Origin: Paenibacillus sp. Marseille-Q4541
GTDB lineage: Bacteria > Bacillota > Bacilli > Paenibacillales > Paenibacillaceae
Direction: 5' to 3'
DNA length: 64,000 nt
Assembly: GCF_018310695.1 (NCBI RefSeq)
Contig: NZ_JAGXCY010000007.1
Location: 1-64,000 of the forward strand
Shown: positions 52,414-61,298 of the stretch, one piece after another
Position numbering within the stretch: position 1 is the stretch's first letter
Layout of the letters: every line of letters begins with the position of its first letter
The notes under the pieces: model-generated
The model's database searches: none
The model's input: only the letters and a program-made list of their open reading frames with translations
Told to the model about the DNA's origin: nothing
Translations under genes and position numbers: made by a program

Positions 52414-54126
52414 TCAGAATAGGAAATATCGCTGTCCCATGGGTACGGTATCAACCGGATCACATGTCAGTAATTCTCCATTTATTTTTACTTCATATGT
52501 TTGTGGATCTACCGTGATATCCGGCGTCTCTGAATTTAACTTCATGCTTTTTTTCGTTAATGTACGAATTCCACCAACAGGCAGGATGATTTTGTTAAGA
52601 CCCAGTTTTTCGTGAACTCCATCGTCATAGGCTGCTTGTGAAATGAAAGTAGCAGAACTGCTTGCTAATGCTTTTCCGAACTGAGCATACATTGGACGAT
52701 AAATATATGGCTGTGGTGTCGGTATCGAAGCATTGGCATCCCCCATTAAACTAACAACCGCATGTCCGTTTTTAAGTACCATTTCTGGTTTTACTCCGAA
52801 GAACTTAGGATTCCATAGAACCAGATCGGCCATTTTGCCAACCTCAATGGAACCTACATGTTCTGAAATTCCATGGGTAATAGCAGGGTTAATCGTGTAC
52901 TTTGCGATATAGCGTTTTGCCCGGTTATTATCTGCGTATTTACTATCTCCTTCTAGGAGTCCACGCTGTTTCTTCATTTTGTCTGCTACTTGCCAAGTGC
53001 GTAGAACGACTTCTCCAACTCGGCCCATGGCTTGGGAATCTGAGCTTACCATGCTGAATACGCCCATATCGTGAAGGATATCTTCAGCTGCAATGGTTTC
53101 TTTTCTAATTCTAGAGTCTGCAAAGGCAATGTCTTCTGGAACAGAAGGATTTAAATGGTGGCAGACCATGACCATATCAAGGTGTTCGTCAATCGTATTT
53201 ATCGTGTAGGGGAGGGTAGGGTTCGTTGATGAAGGCAGAATGTTAAGGTAACCTGCTGATTTGATTAAATCAGGAGCGTGACCACCGCCTGCGCCTTCTG
53301 TATGGTACATGTGAAGAACTCGATCTTTTACAGCAGCCATTGTATTTTCCATAAAGCCGCTTTCGTTCAGAGTATCGGCGTGAAGAGCAACTTGAATGTC
53401 ATACTCGTCCGCTACTCGCAGAGCGTAATCAAGGGAAGAACCTGTAGCGCCCCAGTCTTCGTGAACTTTTAATCCGATCACGCCAGCTCTTACTTGCTCG
53501 ATTAGCGGTTCAGTAGAAGCTGCGTGTCCTTTTCCAGTAAATCCAATATTGATAGGGAGGCCTTCTGCTGCTTCGAGCATTCGGTGTATATTCCACTCTC
53601 CTGGAGTAACGGTGGTAGCTTTAGATCCTGCTGCAGGGCCTGTACCACCGCCAATTAATGTCGTTGTCCCCGATGTGAGAGCCACTTCTACTTGTTTCGG
53701 ATTGATAAAGTGAACATGTGTATCGATAGCTCCTGCGGTTACAATCAAACCTTCTCCAGCGATGATTTCTGTAGAAGTACCGATGATAATATCGATGTTA
53801 TCTGTAATAAGCGGGTTACCGCTTTTACCTATTCCAAAAATCTTCCCATCTCGAATGGCTAAATCAGCTTTGCAAATTCCGGTGTAATCTAGAATGATAA
53901 CATTGGTTATTACCGTATCGGCTACACCATCTTTACGAGTTGCAAGGGGATGCTGGCCCATACCGTCTCGAATGACTTTACCTCCGCCAAACACAACTTC
54001 TTCTCCATAAGAAGTGTGATCTTTCTCGATTTGAATGAACAAATCGGTATCAGCAAGGCGAATAGAGTCACCCGTCGTTGGGCCGTACATTTCGGCATAC
54101 TGTCTTCGGGACATTTTAAAACTCAT
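52414..54126 (-). CDS. ureC: Urease alpha subunit UreC
   Basis: Catalytic urease subunit of 570 residues, splitting urea to ammonia and carbamate. All nickel ligands of the S. pasteurii enzyme are at the same numbers: H137 and H139 (IDTHVHF), carbamylated K220 (GLKVHEDWG), H249, H275 and D363. The flap C322 and H323 (MVCHHLN) are also present. It overlaps ureB by 4 nt. An intact, probably active enzyme. Confidence 0.97.
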   Translation of the reverse strand: MSFKMSRRQYAEMYGPTTGDSIRLADTDLFIQIEKDHTSYGEEVVFGGGKVIRDGMGQHPLATRKDGVADTVITNVIILDYTGICKADLAIRDGKIFGIGKSGNPLITDNIDIIIGTSTEIIAGEGLIVTAGAIDTHVHFINPKQVEVALTSGTTTLIGGGTGPAAGSKATTVTPGEWNIHRMLEAAEGLPINIGFTGKGHAASTEPLIEQVRAGVIGLKVHEDWGATGSSLDYALRVADEYDIQVALHADTLNESGFMENTMAAVKDRVLHMYHTEGAGGGHAPDLIKSAGYLNILPSSTNPTLPYTINTIDEHLDMVMVCHHLNPSVPEDIAFADSRIRKETIAAEDILHDMGVFSMVSSDSQAMGRVGEVVLRTWQVADKMKKQRGLLEGDSKYADNNRAKRYIAKYTINPAITHGISEHVGSIEVGKMADLVLWNPKFFGVKPEMVLKNGHAVVSLMGDANASIPTPQPYIYRPMYAQFGKALASSSATFISQAAYDDGVHEKLGLNKIILPVGGIRTLTKKSMKLNSETPDITVDPQTYEVKINGELLTCDPVDTVPMGQRYFLF

Positions 54127-54446
54127 ATTGAATCCTCGCTTTCTAATTTTCCATCCACTTTATTATTGAAGCCATATACACGGCGTTCTCCTGCAAAATC
54201 AATGAGCTGTATTTCTTTTTCGTCTCCGGGTTCAAAACGAACAGCCGCTCCAGCAGGGACATTTAGCCGTTTTCCGTAGGCCTGCTTTCGGTCGAAGAGA
54301 AGTCCTTCATTTACCTCATAAAAATGAAAATGTGATCCGACTTGAATAGGGCGATCCCCTGTATTTGTAACGGAAATCGTGAAGATTTCGCTTCCTGCGT
54401 TACAAATAATTTCATCTTCTTGTAGAATATATTCTCCTGGTATCAT
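54123..54446 (-). CDS. ureB: Urease beta subunit UreB
   Basis: Structural subunit of 107 residues. The family start [18 protein letters not shown] and the motifs [21 protein letters not shown] and GTAVRFEPG-like [13 protein letters not shown] are visible. It overlaps ureC (ATGA). GGGAGC precedes the ATG. It lies 17 nt after ureA. Confidence 0.95.
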   Translation of the reverse strand: MIPGEYILQEDEIICNAGSEIFTISVTNTGDRPIQVGSHFHFYEVNEGLLFDRKQAYGKRLNVPAGAAVRFEPGDEKEIQLIDFAGERRVYGFNNKVDGKLESEDSI

Positions 54447-54463
54447 ATAGAGCTCCCTTCTGT

Positions 54464-54766
54464 TTATCGTATCGGGCTGTGAACGGTAACTAATTTTGTC
54501 CCATCTGGAAAAGTAGCTTCAACCTGAATATCATCAATCATTTCAGGAATTCCTTCCATAACATCTTCTCGGGTCAAAATAGTAGCTCCATACTCCATCA
54601 GTTCGGCAACTGTTCTCCCGTCCCGCGCTCCTTCTAATACTTCATAAGTGATGAGAGCGACAGCTTCGGGATGATTTAATTTCAATCCTCTGTCTTTCCG
54701 GCGCCTTGCAAGATCGGCTGCGACTACGATCATAAGCTTGTCAATTTCTCGCGGCAATAAATGCAT
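54464..54766 (-). CDS. ureA: Urease gamma subunit UreA
   Basis: Structural subunit of 100 residues: [40 protein letters not shown] and [18 protein letters not shown]. First gene of ureABCEFGD. AGGAGGATTG lies 5 nt before the ATG. A long perfect hairpin stands ~30 nt upstream in the leader. Confidence 0.95.
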   Translation of the reverse strand: MHLLPREIDKLMIVVAADLARRRKDRGLKLNHPEAVALITYEVLEGARDGRTVAELMEYGATILTREDVMEGIPEMIDDIQVEATFPDGTKLVTVHSPIR

Positions 54767-54797
54767 AGTTCAATCCTCCTATTATCATCCCACACAA

Positions 54798-54836
54798 CAA
54801 TACCCCTCCATTTCGAAAGAGAAAGGAGGGGTATTG
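54798..54836 (-). promoter_or_regulatory. Perfect 12-bp leader hairpin before ureA
   Basis: CAATACCCCTCC and GGAGGGGTATTG form a perfect stem, 31 nt before the ureA ATG. In the ure transcript the arm CAATACCCCTCC can also pair, with a 3-nt bulge, to the ureA ribosome site AGGAGGATTG. It could act as a switch or simply stabilise mRNA. Confidence 0.65.
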
Positions 54837-54930
54837 ATTGAAAAATATAAAAATTCTTTATATTGATTTCTTTCAAAAGCCCGGTATTTACACTTTCTAC
54901 AGAAGCCCGATAATTAAGTATATCTAAACT

Positions 54931-54959
54931 ATTATATCATAAAGAAAATAGAAGATGAA
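54931..54959 (-). promoter_or_regulatory. Candidate ure promoter
   Basis: On the minus strand TTCATC (54959-54954), 17 nt, TATAAT (54936-54931). The -10 is perfect and the -35 weak. It would give a leader of ~158 nt before ureA. Confidence 0.55.
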
Positions 54960-55031
54960 TCATTATGTTAATCATTTTTTCTGGAAATGAAGTTACAATG
55001 CATGTTTAGCCTACCTCATAACCAACTTCGT

Positions 55032-55049
55032 ACGTGAACTCTTTCACGT
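55032..55049 (+). other. 7-bp hairpin with T-rich tail
   Basis: ACGTGAA and TTCACGT with a 4-nt loop, followed by TTTACTTT. Terminator-like but with nothing upstream on the plus strand to end, so it may belong to a leader RNA. Confidence 0.4.
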
Positions 55050-55129
55050 TTTACTTTAGTTGTGCTTAGTACATTGATAAGAATTATGTTGCCTACTGCT
55101 AGTTTAGCCATTAAGATAGGGAAAGCCAT

Positions 55130-55200
55130 ATCTCGGCTATACCACTCTATCTATGTAAGATGGATAGTTCTATTTTCTGCGTTTTTTTCCGTGAAGCCTT
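55130..55200 (+). ncRNA. Candidate structured leader of the nickel importer
   Basis: AGATAG ... CTATCT form an outer stem that encloses AGCC/GGCT. The same CTATC can pair instead with a later GATAG (in GGATAG). GCGTTTTTTT follows. Alternative pairings before a T run suggest an attenuator or riboswitch-like leader, but it matches no known class that I can recognise. Confidence 0.3.
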
Positions 55201-55410
55201 GTCTACCCTCCTCGTAGATACAAAATTTGTCATATCTCGTATAACATCGTCTGAGTAAGCATGGGTTTTAAGTACACATCTGTTGTATGTAGCTTGTTAA
55301 GTTTATGATTTTATCCTAAATATGCTGGTCGGTTTTCAAAATGAGTATCGCTATTCCCTTCCAAATCTACTCACATACAAATGAGAAGGTTTCTTTGGGA
55401 GGAATTCTTG

Positions 55411-55449
55411 ATGAAGGGGTGCAACAAATACAAATGGAAAAGAAATTAG
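55411..55449 (+). CDS. 12-codon leader mini-ORF overlapping the nikA start
   Basis: ATG 55411 has the best ribosome site of the region (GGGAGGA, 8 nt before). It reads MKGCNKYKWKRN and stops at 55449, inside and out of frame with the binding-protein gene that starts at 55434. It may couple translation; alternatively it points to a one-base error. Confidence 0.35.
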   Translation: MKGCNKYKWKRN

Positions 55450-57056
55450 TTAGAATGATTTTTCTCGTTGTTATTATCTCTGCTTTTATGTTAACGGGAT
55501 GTAACGTATCGAACACAAACCTGTCCGATGATGAAAATAATGGAGCAAGTGAAAAGAAAAAGGACGAGCTGGTGCTGGCATTTGGATCTGAGCCGGAAAC
55601 CGGATTTGATCCTACAACAGGGTGGGGACGTTATGGATCACCCTTATTCCAAAGTACGCTCTTAAAGAGAGACGATGATTTGAACATTATCAATGATCTT
55701 GCCACAAGCTATGAAGTGGATAAAAGCGGCAAGATTTGGACGGTGAACATACGAGATGATGTAAAATTTTCTGACGGACAGCCATTAACAGCGGATGATG
55801 TTGTATTCACATTTGAAACAGCGATGAGTAATGGGTCTGTAGTCGATTTGAGCAGTATGAATAAAGTGGAGGCAGTAGATGCACATACCGTTACATTTAC
55901 GTTAAAAGAGCCTCAATCTACGTTTGTGAATACATTAATAGGAACGGGGATTGTTCCCAAACATGCTTATGGACCAGACTATGCAGATCATCCAATTGGT
56001 TCAGGACCTTATCAGCTTGTGCAATGGGATAAGGGACAACAGTTAATTATTAAAGCCAATCCGGAATACTATGATAAACAGTCCTATTTCAAAAAGATTA
56101 CCTTTTTATTTTTAAACGAGGATGCATCCTTTGCAGCTGCAAAAGCAGGAACGGTTGATCTTGCCTATATCCCGGCTGCATTCAGTAACCAGAAAGTATC
56201 TGGTATGAGGTTGGAATCAGTACAAACCGTTGACAATAGAGGCATTGTTTTTCCTTACGTTGCATCAGGCACGAAGACAGAAGATGGCTTGCCCATTGGG
56301 AACGATGTAACCGCTGATCCAGCAATTCGTCATGCCATTAATATGGCTGTAGACCGACAAGCACTTGTCGATGGTGTTCTTGAAGGACAAGGGACTCCAG
56401 CATATACTTCCGTAGATGGACTGCCTTGGTGGAATCCAGAAACGGTTATTGAAGATGGGGATGTGGAAGGTGCGCAGAAGCTGCTAAAAGAAGCGGGCTG
56501 GGTTGATACCGATGGAGATGGAATTGTTGAGAAAGGTTCTTTGAAAGCAGAGTTCACTCTTTATTATTTAGCGGATGACGCAATTAGACAATCTCTTGCC
56601 ATTTCTGTTGCAGATATGATGAAACCACTGGGAATAAATGTCAAATTAGAAGGTGGAAGCTGGGACATCATTTCTAAGAAAATGTACTCCAATCCCGTAC
56701 TACTAGGTTGGGGAAGCCATGATCCGCATGAAATGTACAACATTTATAGCAGCAATACGGCAGGGATCGATTACTATAACACCGGTTTTTATTCGAATAA
56801 GACCGTAGACGAATATTTTGATAAAGCTCTTCAAGCCACAAGTGAAGCGGAAGCCCTTGAATATTGGAAAAAAGCCCAGTGGGATGGAACGACGGGACTT
56901 AGCGCGAAAGGTGATGCTGCCTGGGCTTGGCTTGTAAATATTAATCACTTGTACCTAGTAAAAGATGGACTTGATATCGGAGATCAAAGAATCCATGTTC
57001 ATGGTCATGGTTGGCCTGCAACCGATAATATCGTTGAATGGAAATGGACTGACTAA
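55434..57056 (+). CDS. nikA: Nickel/peptide-type ABC substrate-binding lipoprotein (NikA-like)
   Basis: Family-5 solute-binding lipoprotein of 540 residues. I chose ATG 55434 because it begins the signal peptide (MEKKLVRMIFLVVIISAFML) with lipobox LTGC; the ORF extends upstream without support. Motifs: LATSYEVDKSGKIWTVNIRDDVKF, LTADDVVFTFETA and IRHAINMAVDR. Family members bind nickel complexes or oligopeptides; the divergent urease operon and nearby nikR make nickel the likely cargo. The histidines near the C terminus (RIHVHGHGWP) could help in metal binding. Leads nikABCDE. Confidence 0.85.
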   Translation: MEKKLVRMIFLVVIISAFMLTGCNVSNTNLSDDENNGASEKKKDELVLAFGSEPETGFDPTTGWGRYGSPLFQSTLLKRDDDLNIINDLATSYEVDKSGKIWTVNIRDDVKFSDGQPLTADDVVFTFETAMSNGSVVDLSSMNKVEAVDAHTVTFTLKEPQSTFVNTLIGTGIVPKHAYGPDYADHPIGSGPYQLVQWDKGQQLIIKANPEYYDKQSYFKKITFLFLNEDASFAAAKAGTVDLAYIPAAFSNQKVSGMRLESVQTVDNRGIVFPYVASGTKTEDGLPIGNDVTADPAIRHAINMAVDRQALVDGVLEGQGTPAYTSVDGLPWWNPETVIEDGDVEGAQKLLKEAGWVDTDGDGIVEKGSLKAEFTLYYLADDAIRQSLAISVADMMKPLGINVKLEGGSWDIISKKMYSNPVLLGWGSHDPHEMYNIYSSNTAGIDYYNTGFYSNKTVDEYFDKALQATSEAEALEYWKKAQWDGTTGLSAKGDAAWAWLVNINHLYLVKDGLDIGDQRIHVHGHGWPATDNIVEWKWTD

Positions 57057-57058
57057 CC

Positions 57059-58060
57059 GTGCGTAATTATATAAATAGAAAACTTGGATTTTTTATTTTG
57101 AGGAAGGGATTACGAATGGCGACATTACTTGTTGCCATTTGCTTTATTTCCTTTCTACTCGTGAAAAACTCTCCGATTGATCCTATTCAAGCGTATATTG
57201 GGGCAGATATGCTAAGAGTTGGCCCCGAACAACGCGAACAAATTGCCGAGTATTGGGGATTAAATGAGCCCATGATGACCCAGTTTATCAATTGGGCTTC
57301 TGCTGTAGTAACCGGAGATTTAGGAACTTCCATGATCTATCGCAGGCCAGTCATTGATGTAATTGGTGAACGATTTTTAAATTCTCTTGTGCTTATGTTA
57401 TTTGCCTGGATTTTATCAGGTGTGATTGGCTTTGTTATGGGCGTTGTAGCGGCGATGAAAAAAGGAACATGGATAGATCGTTTAATCAAATGGTACTGTT
57501 TCACGTTAGCATCTACTCCTACCTTCTGGATGGGGCTCCTTATTTTAATGGTTTTCGCTGTGTGGTTAGGATGGTTCCCTATTGGAATGGGAGTTCCGGC
57601 AGGAGTCCTTGCGGAGGATGTTACACTCATGGATCGAATTCAGCATCTTATTCTGCCTGTATTGACCTTAAGTATGGTTGGTGTTGCTAATGTGGCACTC
57701 CATACAAGGCAGAAGCTAATTGATGTTCTTGCAAGTGATTATGTGTTATTTGCCAGAGCGCGAGGCGAAAAAGGGTTTATGCTATTTTGGAGACATGGGT
57801 TACGTAATGTTGCTATGCCAGCAATCACCTTACAATTTGCAGCATTCAGTGAATTGTTTGGCGGCGCAGTACTAGCAGAGCAAGTGTTTTCCTATCCTGG
57901 TCTGGGACAGGCTACGGTAGAAGCAGGATTAAGAGGAGATGTACCCCTTTTATTAGGGACGGTTATTTTTAGTACCCTGTTTGTATTTGTAGGAAATTTA
58001 CTAGCTGATATCAGCTATCATGTATTAGATCCGAGAATGAGGGAGGGGAGGGAAATATGA
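57059..58060 (+). CDS. nikB: Nickel/peptide-type ABC permease NikB
   Basis: Permease of 333 residues with six membrane helices, starting at GTG 57059, two bases after the nikA stop; no clear ribosome site, so coupling is likely. Motifs: GDLGTSMIYRRPVIDVI, and the cytoplasmic loop ARARGEKGFMLFWRHGLRN, with the OppB/NikB-type C-terminal LADISYHVLDPRMR. It pairs with NikC. Confidence 0.87.
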   Translation: MRNYINRKLGFFILRKGLRMATLLVAICFISFLLVKNSPIDPIQAYIGADMLRVGPEQREQIAEYWGLNEPMMTQFINWASAVVTGDLGTSMIYRRPVIDVIGERFLNSLVLMLFAWILSGVIGFVMGVVAAMKKGTWIDRLIKWYCFTLASTPTFWMGLLILMVFAVWLGWFPIGMGVPAGVLAEDVTLMDRIQHLILPVLTLSMVGVANVALHTRQKLIDVLASDYVLFARARGEKGFMLFWRHGLRNVAMPAITLQFAAFSELFGGAVLAEQVFSYPGLGQATVEAGLRGDVPLLLGTVIFSTLFVFVGNLLADISYHVLDPRMREGREI

Positions 58061-58899
58061 TTCCTAACCAGAAGAAATTCCCTCTGAATCAACAGCAACG
58101 GGCATTATTAAAAGTACTCCTCTCCGTAATGGTTATAGTCATTGTTATACTAGGGCGTTTTCTTCTTGATAAAGGCGGAATTGCAACGAATCTTACAGTT
58201 CGGAATTCTCCGCCATCTTGGGATCACCTTTTTGGTACGGACTGGCTAGGCCGAGATATGTTTACACGCACGGTAATGGGACTTTCATTAAGTATCGGAG
58301 TAGGATTAATAGGTGCCATTGGAAGTACGTTCATTGCTACCCTTTTAGGGATGGCCGCTGCAACAATGGGGAAGACAGCGGATCGCTTGATTTCATGGCT
58401 TATTGATCTTTTTTTAAGTGTTCCTCATCTGGTAACCCTTATCCTTATTGCCTTTACATTAGGGGGAGGATTTAAAGGGATTGTCATTGGCGTGATGGTA
58501 ACCCATTGGCCAAGTCTTGCTCGGGTCATTCGAGCAGAGGTGATGCAAGTTCGATCAGCTGAATTTGTTCAGGTGTCGCGGAGAATGGGCAAACCTGGCT
58601 GGTGGGTAGCTTTGCATCATATCGCTCCACATATTGCACCCCAGTTTCTCATCGGATTTATGCTATTGTTTCCTCATGTTATTTTACACGAGGCAGCAGT
58701 TACGTTTGTCGGTTTAGGGTTGTCTCCTCACGAACCCGCTATTGGCATTATTTTATCTGAATCGATGAAGTACTTATCTTCTGGTATGTGGTGGCTTGCT
58801 TTCTTCCCTGGACTTTGTTTGCTACTAATCGTTAGAATGTTCGAACAGATTGGGGAAAATCTCCGATTGCTTATGAACCCTAACGGGAATCGCGAGTAA
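58057..58899 (+). CDS. nikC: Nickel/peptide-type ABC permease NikC
   Basis: Permease of 280 residues overlapping nikB by 4 nt. It has the OppC/NikC-type periplasmic entry motif HLFGTDWLGRDMFTRTVMG and the loop VQVSRRMGKPGWWVALHHIAPH. Six membrane segments. Confidence 0.87.
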   Translation: MIPNQKKFPLNQQQRALLKVLLSVMVIVIVILGRFLLDKGGIATNLTVRNSPPSWDHLFGTDWLGRDMFTRTVMGLSLSIGVGLIGAIGSTFIATLLGMAAATMGKTADRLISWLIDLFLSVPHLVTLILIAFTLGGGFKGIVIGVMVTHWPSLARVIRAEVMQVRSAEFVQVSRRMGKPGWWVALHHIAPHIAPQFLIGFMLLFPHVILHEAAVTFVGLGLSPHEPAIGIILSESMKYLSSGMWWLAFFPGLCLLLIVRMFEQIGENLRLLMNPNGNRE

Positions 58900-58914
58900 G
58901 GAGATGATACAACA

Positions 58915-59838
58915 ATGTCTATTCTTGAAATAGAGAATCTATCCGTTTCTTTTAAGCAATATACAGCCGGATTTAAACAAATCCAGCATCAGGTCATTTC
59001 AAGTTTGGATGTAAAGCTTGAAGCAGGTAAAATTCTTGCTGTTGTAGGTGCAAGTGGATCGGGAAAAAGCTTGCTTGCGCATGCCATTTTAGGAATACTT
59101 CCGAGCAATGCCATGGTAAGTGGTGTAATCAAATTTGAAGGGGAGGAGCTCACTCCTGCTCGGCAAAAGGCAGTGAGAGGGAAAGAAATTGCTCTTGTCC
59201 CCCAATCCGTAAACTTCTTGGACCCGCTCATGCGTGTAGGAAGCCAGGTGCGAACCTCGGTCCATAAAGGTGATCCTGTTCAAGCGCAGCGAAATGTGTT
59301 TAAACGATTCCACTTAGGACAAGAGGTGGAACGCATGTATCCATTTCAACTATCCGGCGGGATGGCAAGGAGGACACTATTGTCAACTGCGATGGTAAGT
59401 GGAGCAAAGGTCATCGTTGCCGATGAGCCCACTCCAGGACTTGACCCGGTTGTCATCAAGGAAGCGCTGAATCATTTTAGAGAGTTCGCGAACCAAGGTT
59501 GTGCGGTCATGTTGATCACGCATGATATTGAATCTGCCCTTCAGATTGCAGATAAAATCGCTGTGTTTTATGCAGGAACGACTGTAGAAATTGCTAAGGT
59601 CGAGGATTTTACAGGTCAGGGCGAGGCCATAAGGCATCCTTATACTAAGGCTTTGTGGCGAGCGTTGCCGCAAAATGATTTTATTCCTATTCCCGGTTCA
59701 CAGCCTCATCCAAGCTCATTGCCACCGGGCTGCTTGTTTGCACCGCGTTGTGAACTGGCTACAGCTGAATGTCATCAGGCTGAGCCTAATATGAGGGAAC
59801 TTCGGGATGGAATGGTGAGGTGTATTCATGCAACTTGA
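58915..59838 (+). CDS. nikD: Nickel/peptide-type ABC ATPase NikD
   Basis: ATPase of 307 residues. Walker A GASGSGKSLLAHA, signature LSGGMARRTLLSTAM, Walker B VIVADEPTPGLD and the H-loop LITHDIESA. The C-terminal oligopeptide-type extension has the Cys residues typical of the OppD/NikD group (CLFAPRCELATAECHQAEP). AGGAGATGA precedes the ATG. The stop overlaps nikE by 11 nt. Confidence 0.88.
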   Translation: MSILEIENLSVSFKQYTAGFKQIQHQVISSLDVKLEAGKILAVVGASGSGKSLLAHAILGILPSNAMVSGVIKFEGEELTPARQKAVRGKEIALVPQSVNFLDPLMRVGSQVRTSVHKGDPVQAQRNVFKRFHLGQEVERMYPFQLSGGMARRTLLSTAMVSGAKVIVADEPTPGLDPVVIKEALNHFREFANQGCAVMLITHDIESALQIADKIAVFYAGTTVEIAKVEDFTGQGEAIRHPYTKALWRALPQNDFIPIPGSQPHPSSLPPGCLFAPRCELATAECHQAEPNMRELRDGMVRCIHAT

Positions 59839-60430
59839 GGGTGTGAATCTCGGATACCGCTATGGCGAGCAGTGGACGTTACGACATCAGAACATCACGC
59901 TGGGTAGCGGGGAAGTCGTAGGACTACGTGGCCCAAGTGGTGCAGGGAAAACGACCCTTGCTCGTATTCTTGCTGGATATATCAAGCCTGAAGAAGGTCA
60001 TGTACTTCTAAATGGACAACCTATGAAAGATAAAGGATATGCCCCAGTACAGCTCGTATTTCAGCATCCGGAAAGAGCGGTAAATCCTCGTTGGTCTATG
60101 CGTAAGGTTCTATCTGAGGCCGGGGGGCTTGATGATTCGTTTCTCGAAGAGCTTGGCATTCAAGAGGAGTGGCTGAACAGGAAGCCTGGAGAACTCTCAG
60201 GAGGGGAACTTCAGCGATTTTGTGTTGCGAGAGCCTTTGGAAAGGAAACAGAGTTCCTGATTGCGGATGAGATGACGACGATGCTTGATGCTGTGACACA
60301 AGTCCAAATCTGGCAAGCAGTAATGAATAGAGCCAAGCAGCTTGATACAGGAATCCTGATCGTCAGCCATGAAGATGCTTTATTGCAGCGATTGTGTACT
60401 CGAATCATCGACTGGCACAGATTCATTTGA
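59828..60430 (+). CDS. nikE: Nickel/peptide-type ABC ATPase NikE
   Basis: Second ATPase, 200 residues, shorter than typical NikE/OppF (~250-330), lacking the C-terminal extension. Walker A GPSGAGKTTLARI, signature LSGGELQRFCVAR, Walker B FLIADEMTTMLD and the switch histidine in IVSHEDALL are complete. It forms the NikD-NikE heterodimer. It overlaps nikD by 11 nt. Confidence 0.86.
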   Translation: MQLEGVNLGYRYGEQWTLRHQNITLGSGEVVGLRGPSGAGKTTLARILAGYIKPEEGHVLLNGQPMKDKGYAPVQLVFQHPERAVNPRWSMRKVLSEAGGLDDSFLEELGIQEEWLNRKPGELSGGELQRFCVARAFGKETEFLIADEMTTMLDAVTQVQIWQAVMNRAKQLDTGILIVSHEDALLQRLCTRIIDWHRFI

Positions 60431-60521
60431 GCGTCTTCTCTTTTCGTAGTATGATGGCGTAAGGTAAATAGAGGGAACCATTGAATCATCAATATTAATG
60501 GATAGAAAGTAGGTATGTAAG

Positions 60522-60983
60522 ATGTCAGAACGTATTCTATCTCCGCTCGTAGCAGCACTTAACATGGAGCCTCATCCGGAAGGCGGATGGTATAAAGAAA
60601 TGTGGAAAGCTTCTTTTCAGATTCCGCATTCGGTTCTACCAACGAACTACTCTGGATCGCGTCCTGCAGCAACTTCGATTTATTTCCTTCTTCATCCGGG
60701 TGAAATTTCTGATTGGCACGTTGTACACTCCGACGAGCTTTGGATGTGGCATTCCGGCAGTCCGCTTGAACTTATTGTTGGTGGAAGTGGCGAGGGAGAA
60801 CCGGAGCAGACAGAATCATACATTCTGGGTTGTGACGTAGAAGCAGGTCAATATCCGCAAGCTCTTGCACCGGGTGGACAGTGGCAAATGGCTCGCGTAC
60901 TGGGCGATGAACCGGTTTTGGTCTCCTGTGTAGTAGCACCGGGATTTCATTATGATGATTTCCGTTTGATTCAGCGTGGCTAA
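60522..60983 (+). CDS. DUF985 cupin-fold protein
   Basis: Soluble protein of 153 residues of the cupin_5 (DUF985) family. Motifs: EPHPEGGWYKEMW, ATSIYFLLHPGEISDWHVVHSDELWMWHSG, LGCDVEAGQYPQALAPGGQWQ and VAPGFHYDDF. The paired His of WHVVHSDE may bind a metal. Function unproven. RBS AAAGTAGG is weak. It is transcribed separately from the nik operon, 91 nt away. Confidence 0.88.
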   Translation: MSERILSPLVAALNMEPHPEGGWYKEMWKASFQIPHSVLPTNYSGSRPAATSIYFLLHPGEISDWHVVHSDELWMWHSGSPLELIVGGSGEGEPEQTESYILGCDVEAGQYPQALAPGGQWQMARVLGDEPVLVSCVVAPGFHYDDFRLIQRG

Positions 60984-61298
60984 GGGATAAATAATGAAAT
61001 GATAATACAAGCGGGTCGACGTGAGTCGGCCTGTTTGTTGTGAATGAGAAGAAACAGCCTATCGTAGTGAAAGTAACTATAGATGGTGATAATAGTAAGA
61101 TGGAAGAAGGTTTGGAATATAGGGATTGTGGTGATAAGATGAATACTAACTACAGGATAGATATTATGCGGGGTAGTAGGAGTGAATATCACGTAAAAAG
61201 ATGTATCTACATAGTTTCTTATAACATGGATAGTAGTGTAGCAACCAGTTAAATAAGGCAGAGTATAAAGATGAAAGCAAATAAAGGAGTCAAAAAAT
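60984..61298. other. Intergenic region
   Basis: 315 nt. It holds the terminator at 61011-61040. A short frame at 61040-61252 has no ribosome site and I do not call it. Confidence 0.6.
61011..61040 (+). terminator. Terminator after the DUF985 gene
   Basis: GGTCGAC pairs with GTCGGCC (one G-U pair) around a GTGA tetraloop, followed by TGTTTGTT. Confidence 0.75.

Larger units (their letters stand above)
54767..55433. other. Divergent ure-nik intergenic region
   Basis: 667 nt without a supported gene, apart from a 12-codon mini-ORF at its right edge. It holds the ureA leader hairpin (54798-54836), a ure promoter candidate (54931-54959), a hairpin at 55032-55049 followed by TTTTACTTT, and a multi-stem element near 55130-55200 followed by GCGTTTTTTT. 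The nik promoter could not be placed with confidence. A remnant mobile element is possible but no transposase is seen. Confidence 0.6.

Noticed and set aside
54767..55433. NikR operator GTATGA-N16-TCATAC, or a known NiCo or cobalamin riboswitch
   Set aside because: I searched by eye and found no match to the operator or to the conserved cores of these riboswitches.
61040..61252. 70-codon frame in the gap before the DUF445 gene
   Set aside because: No ribosome site; overlaps the terminator of the DUF985 gene; composition does not look coding.
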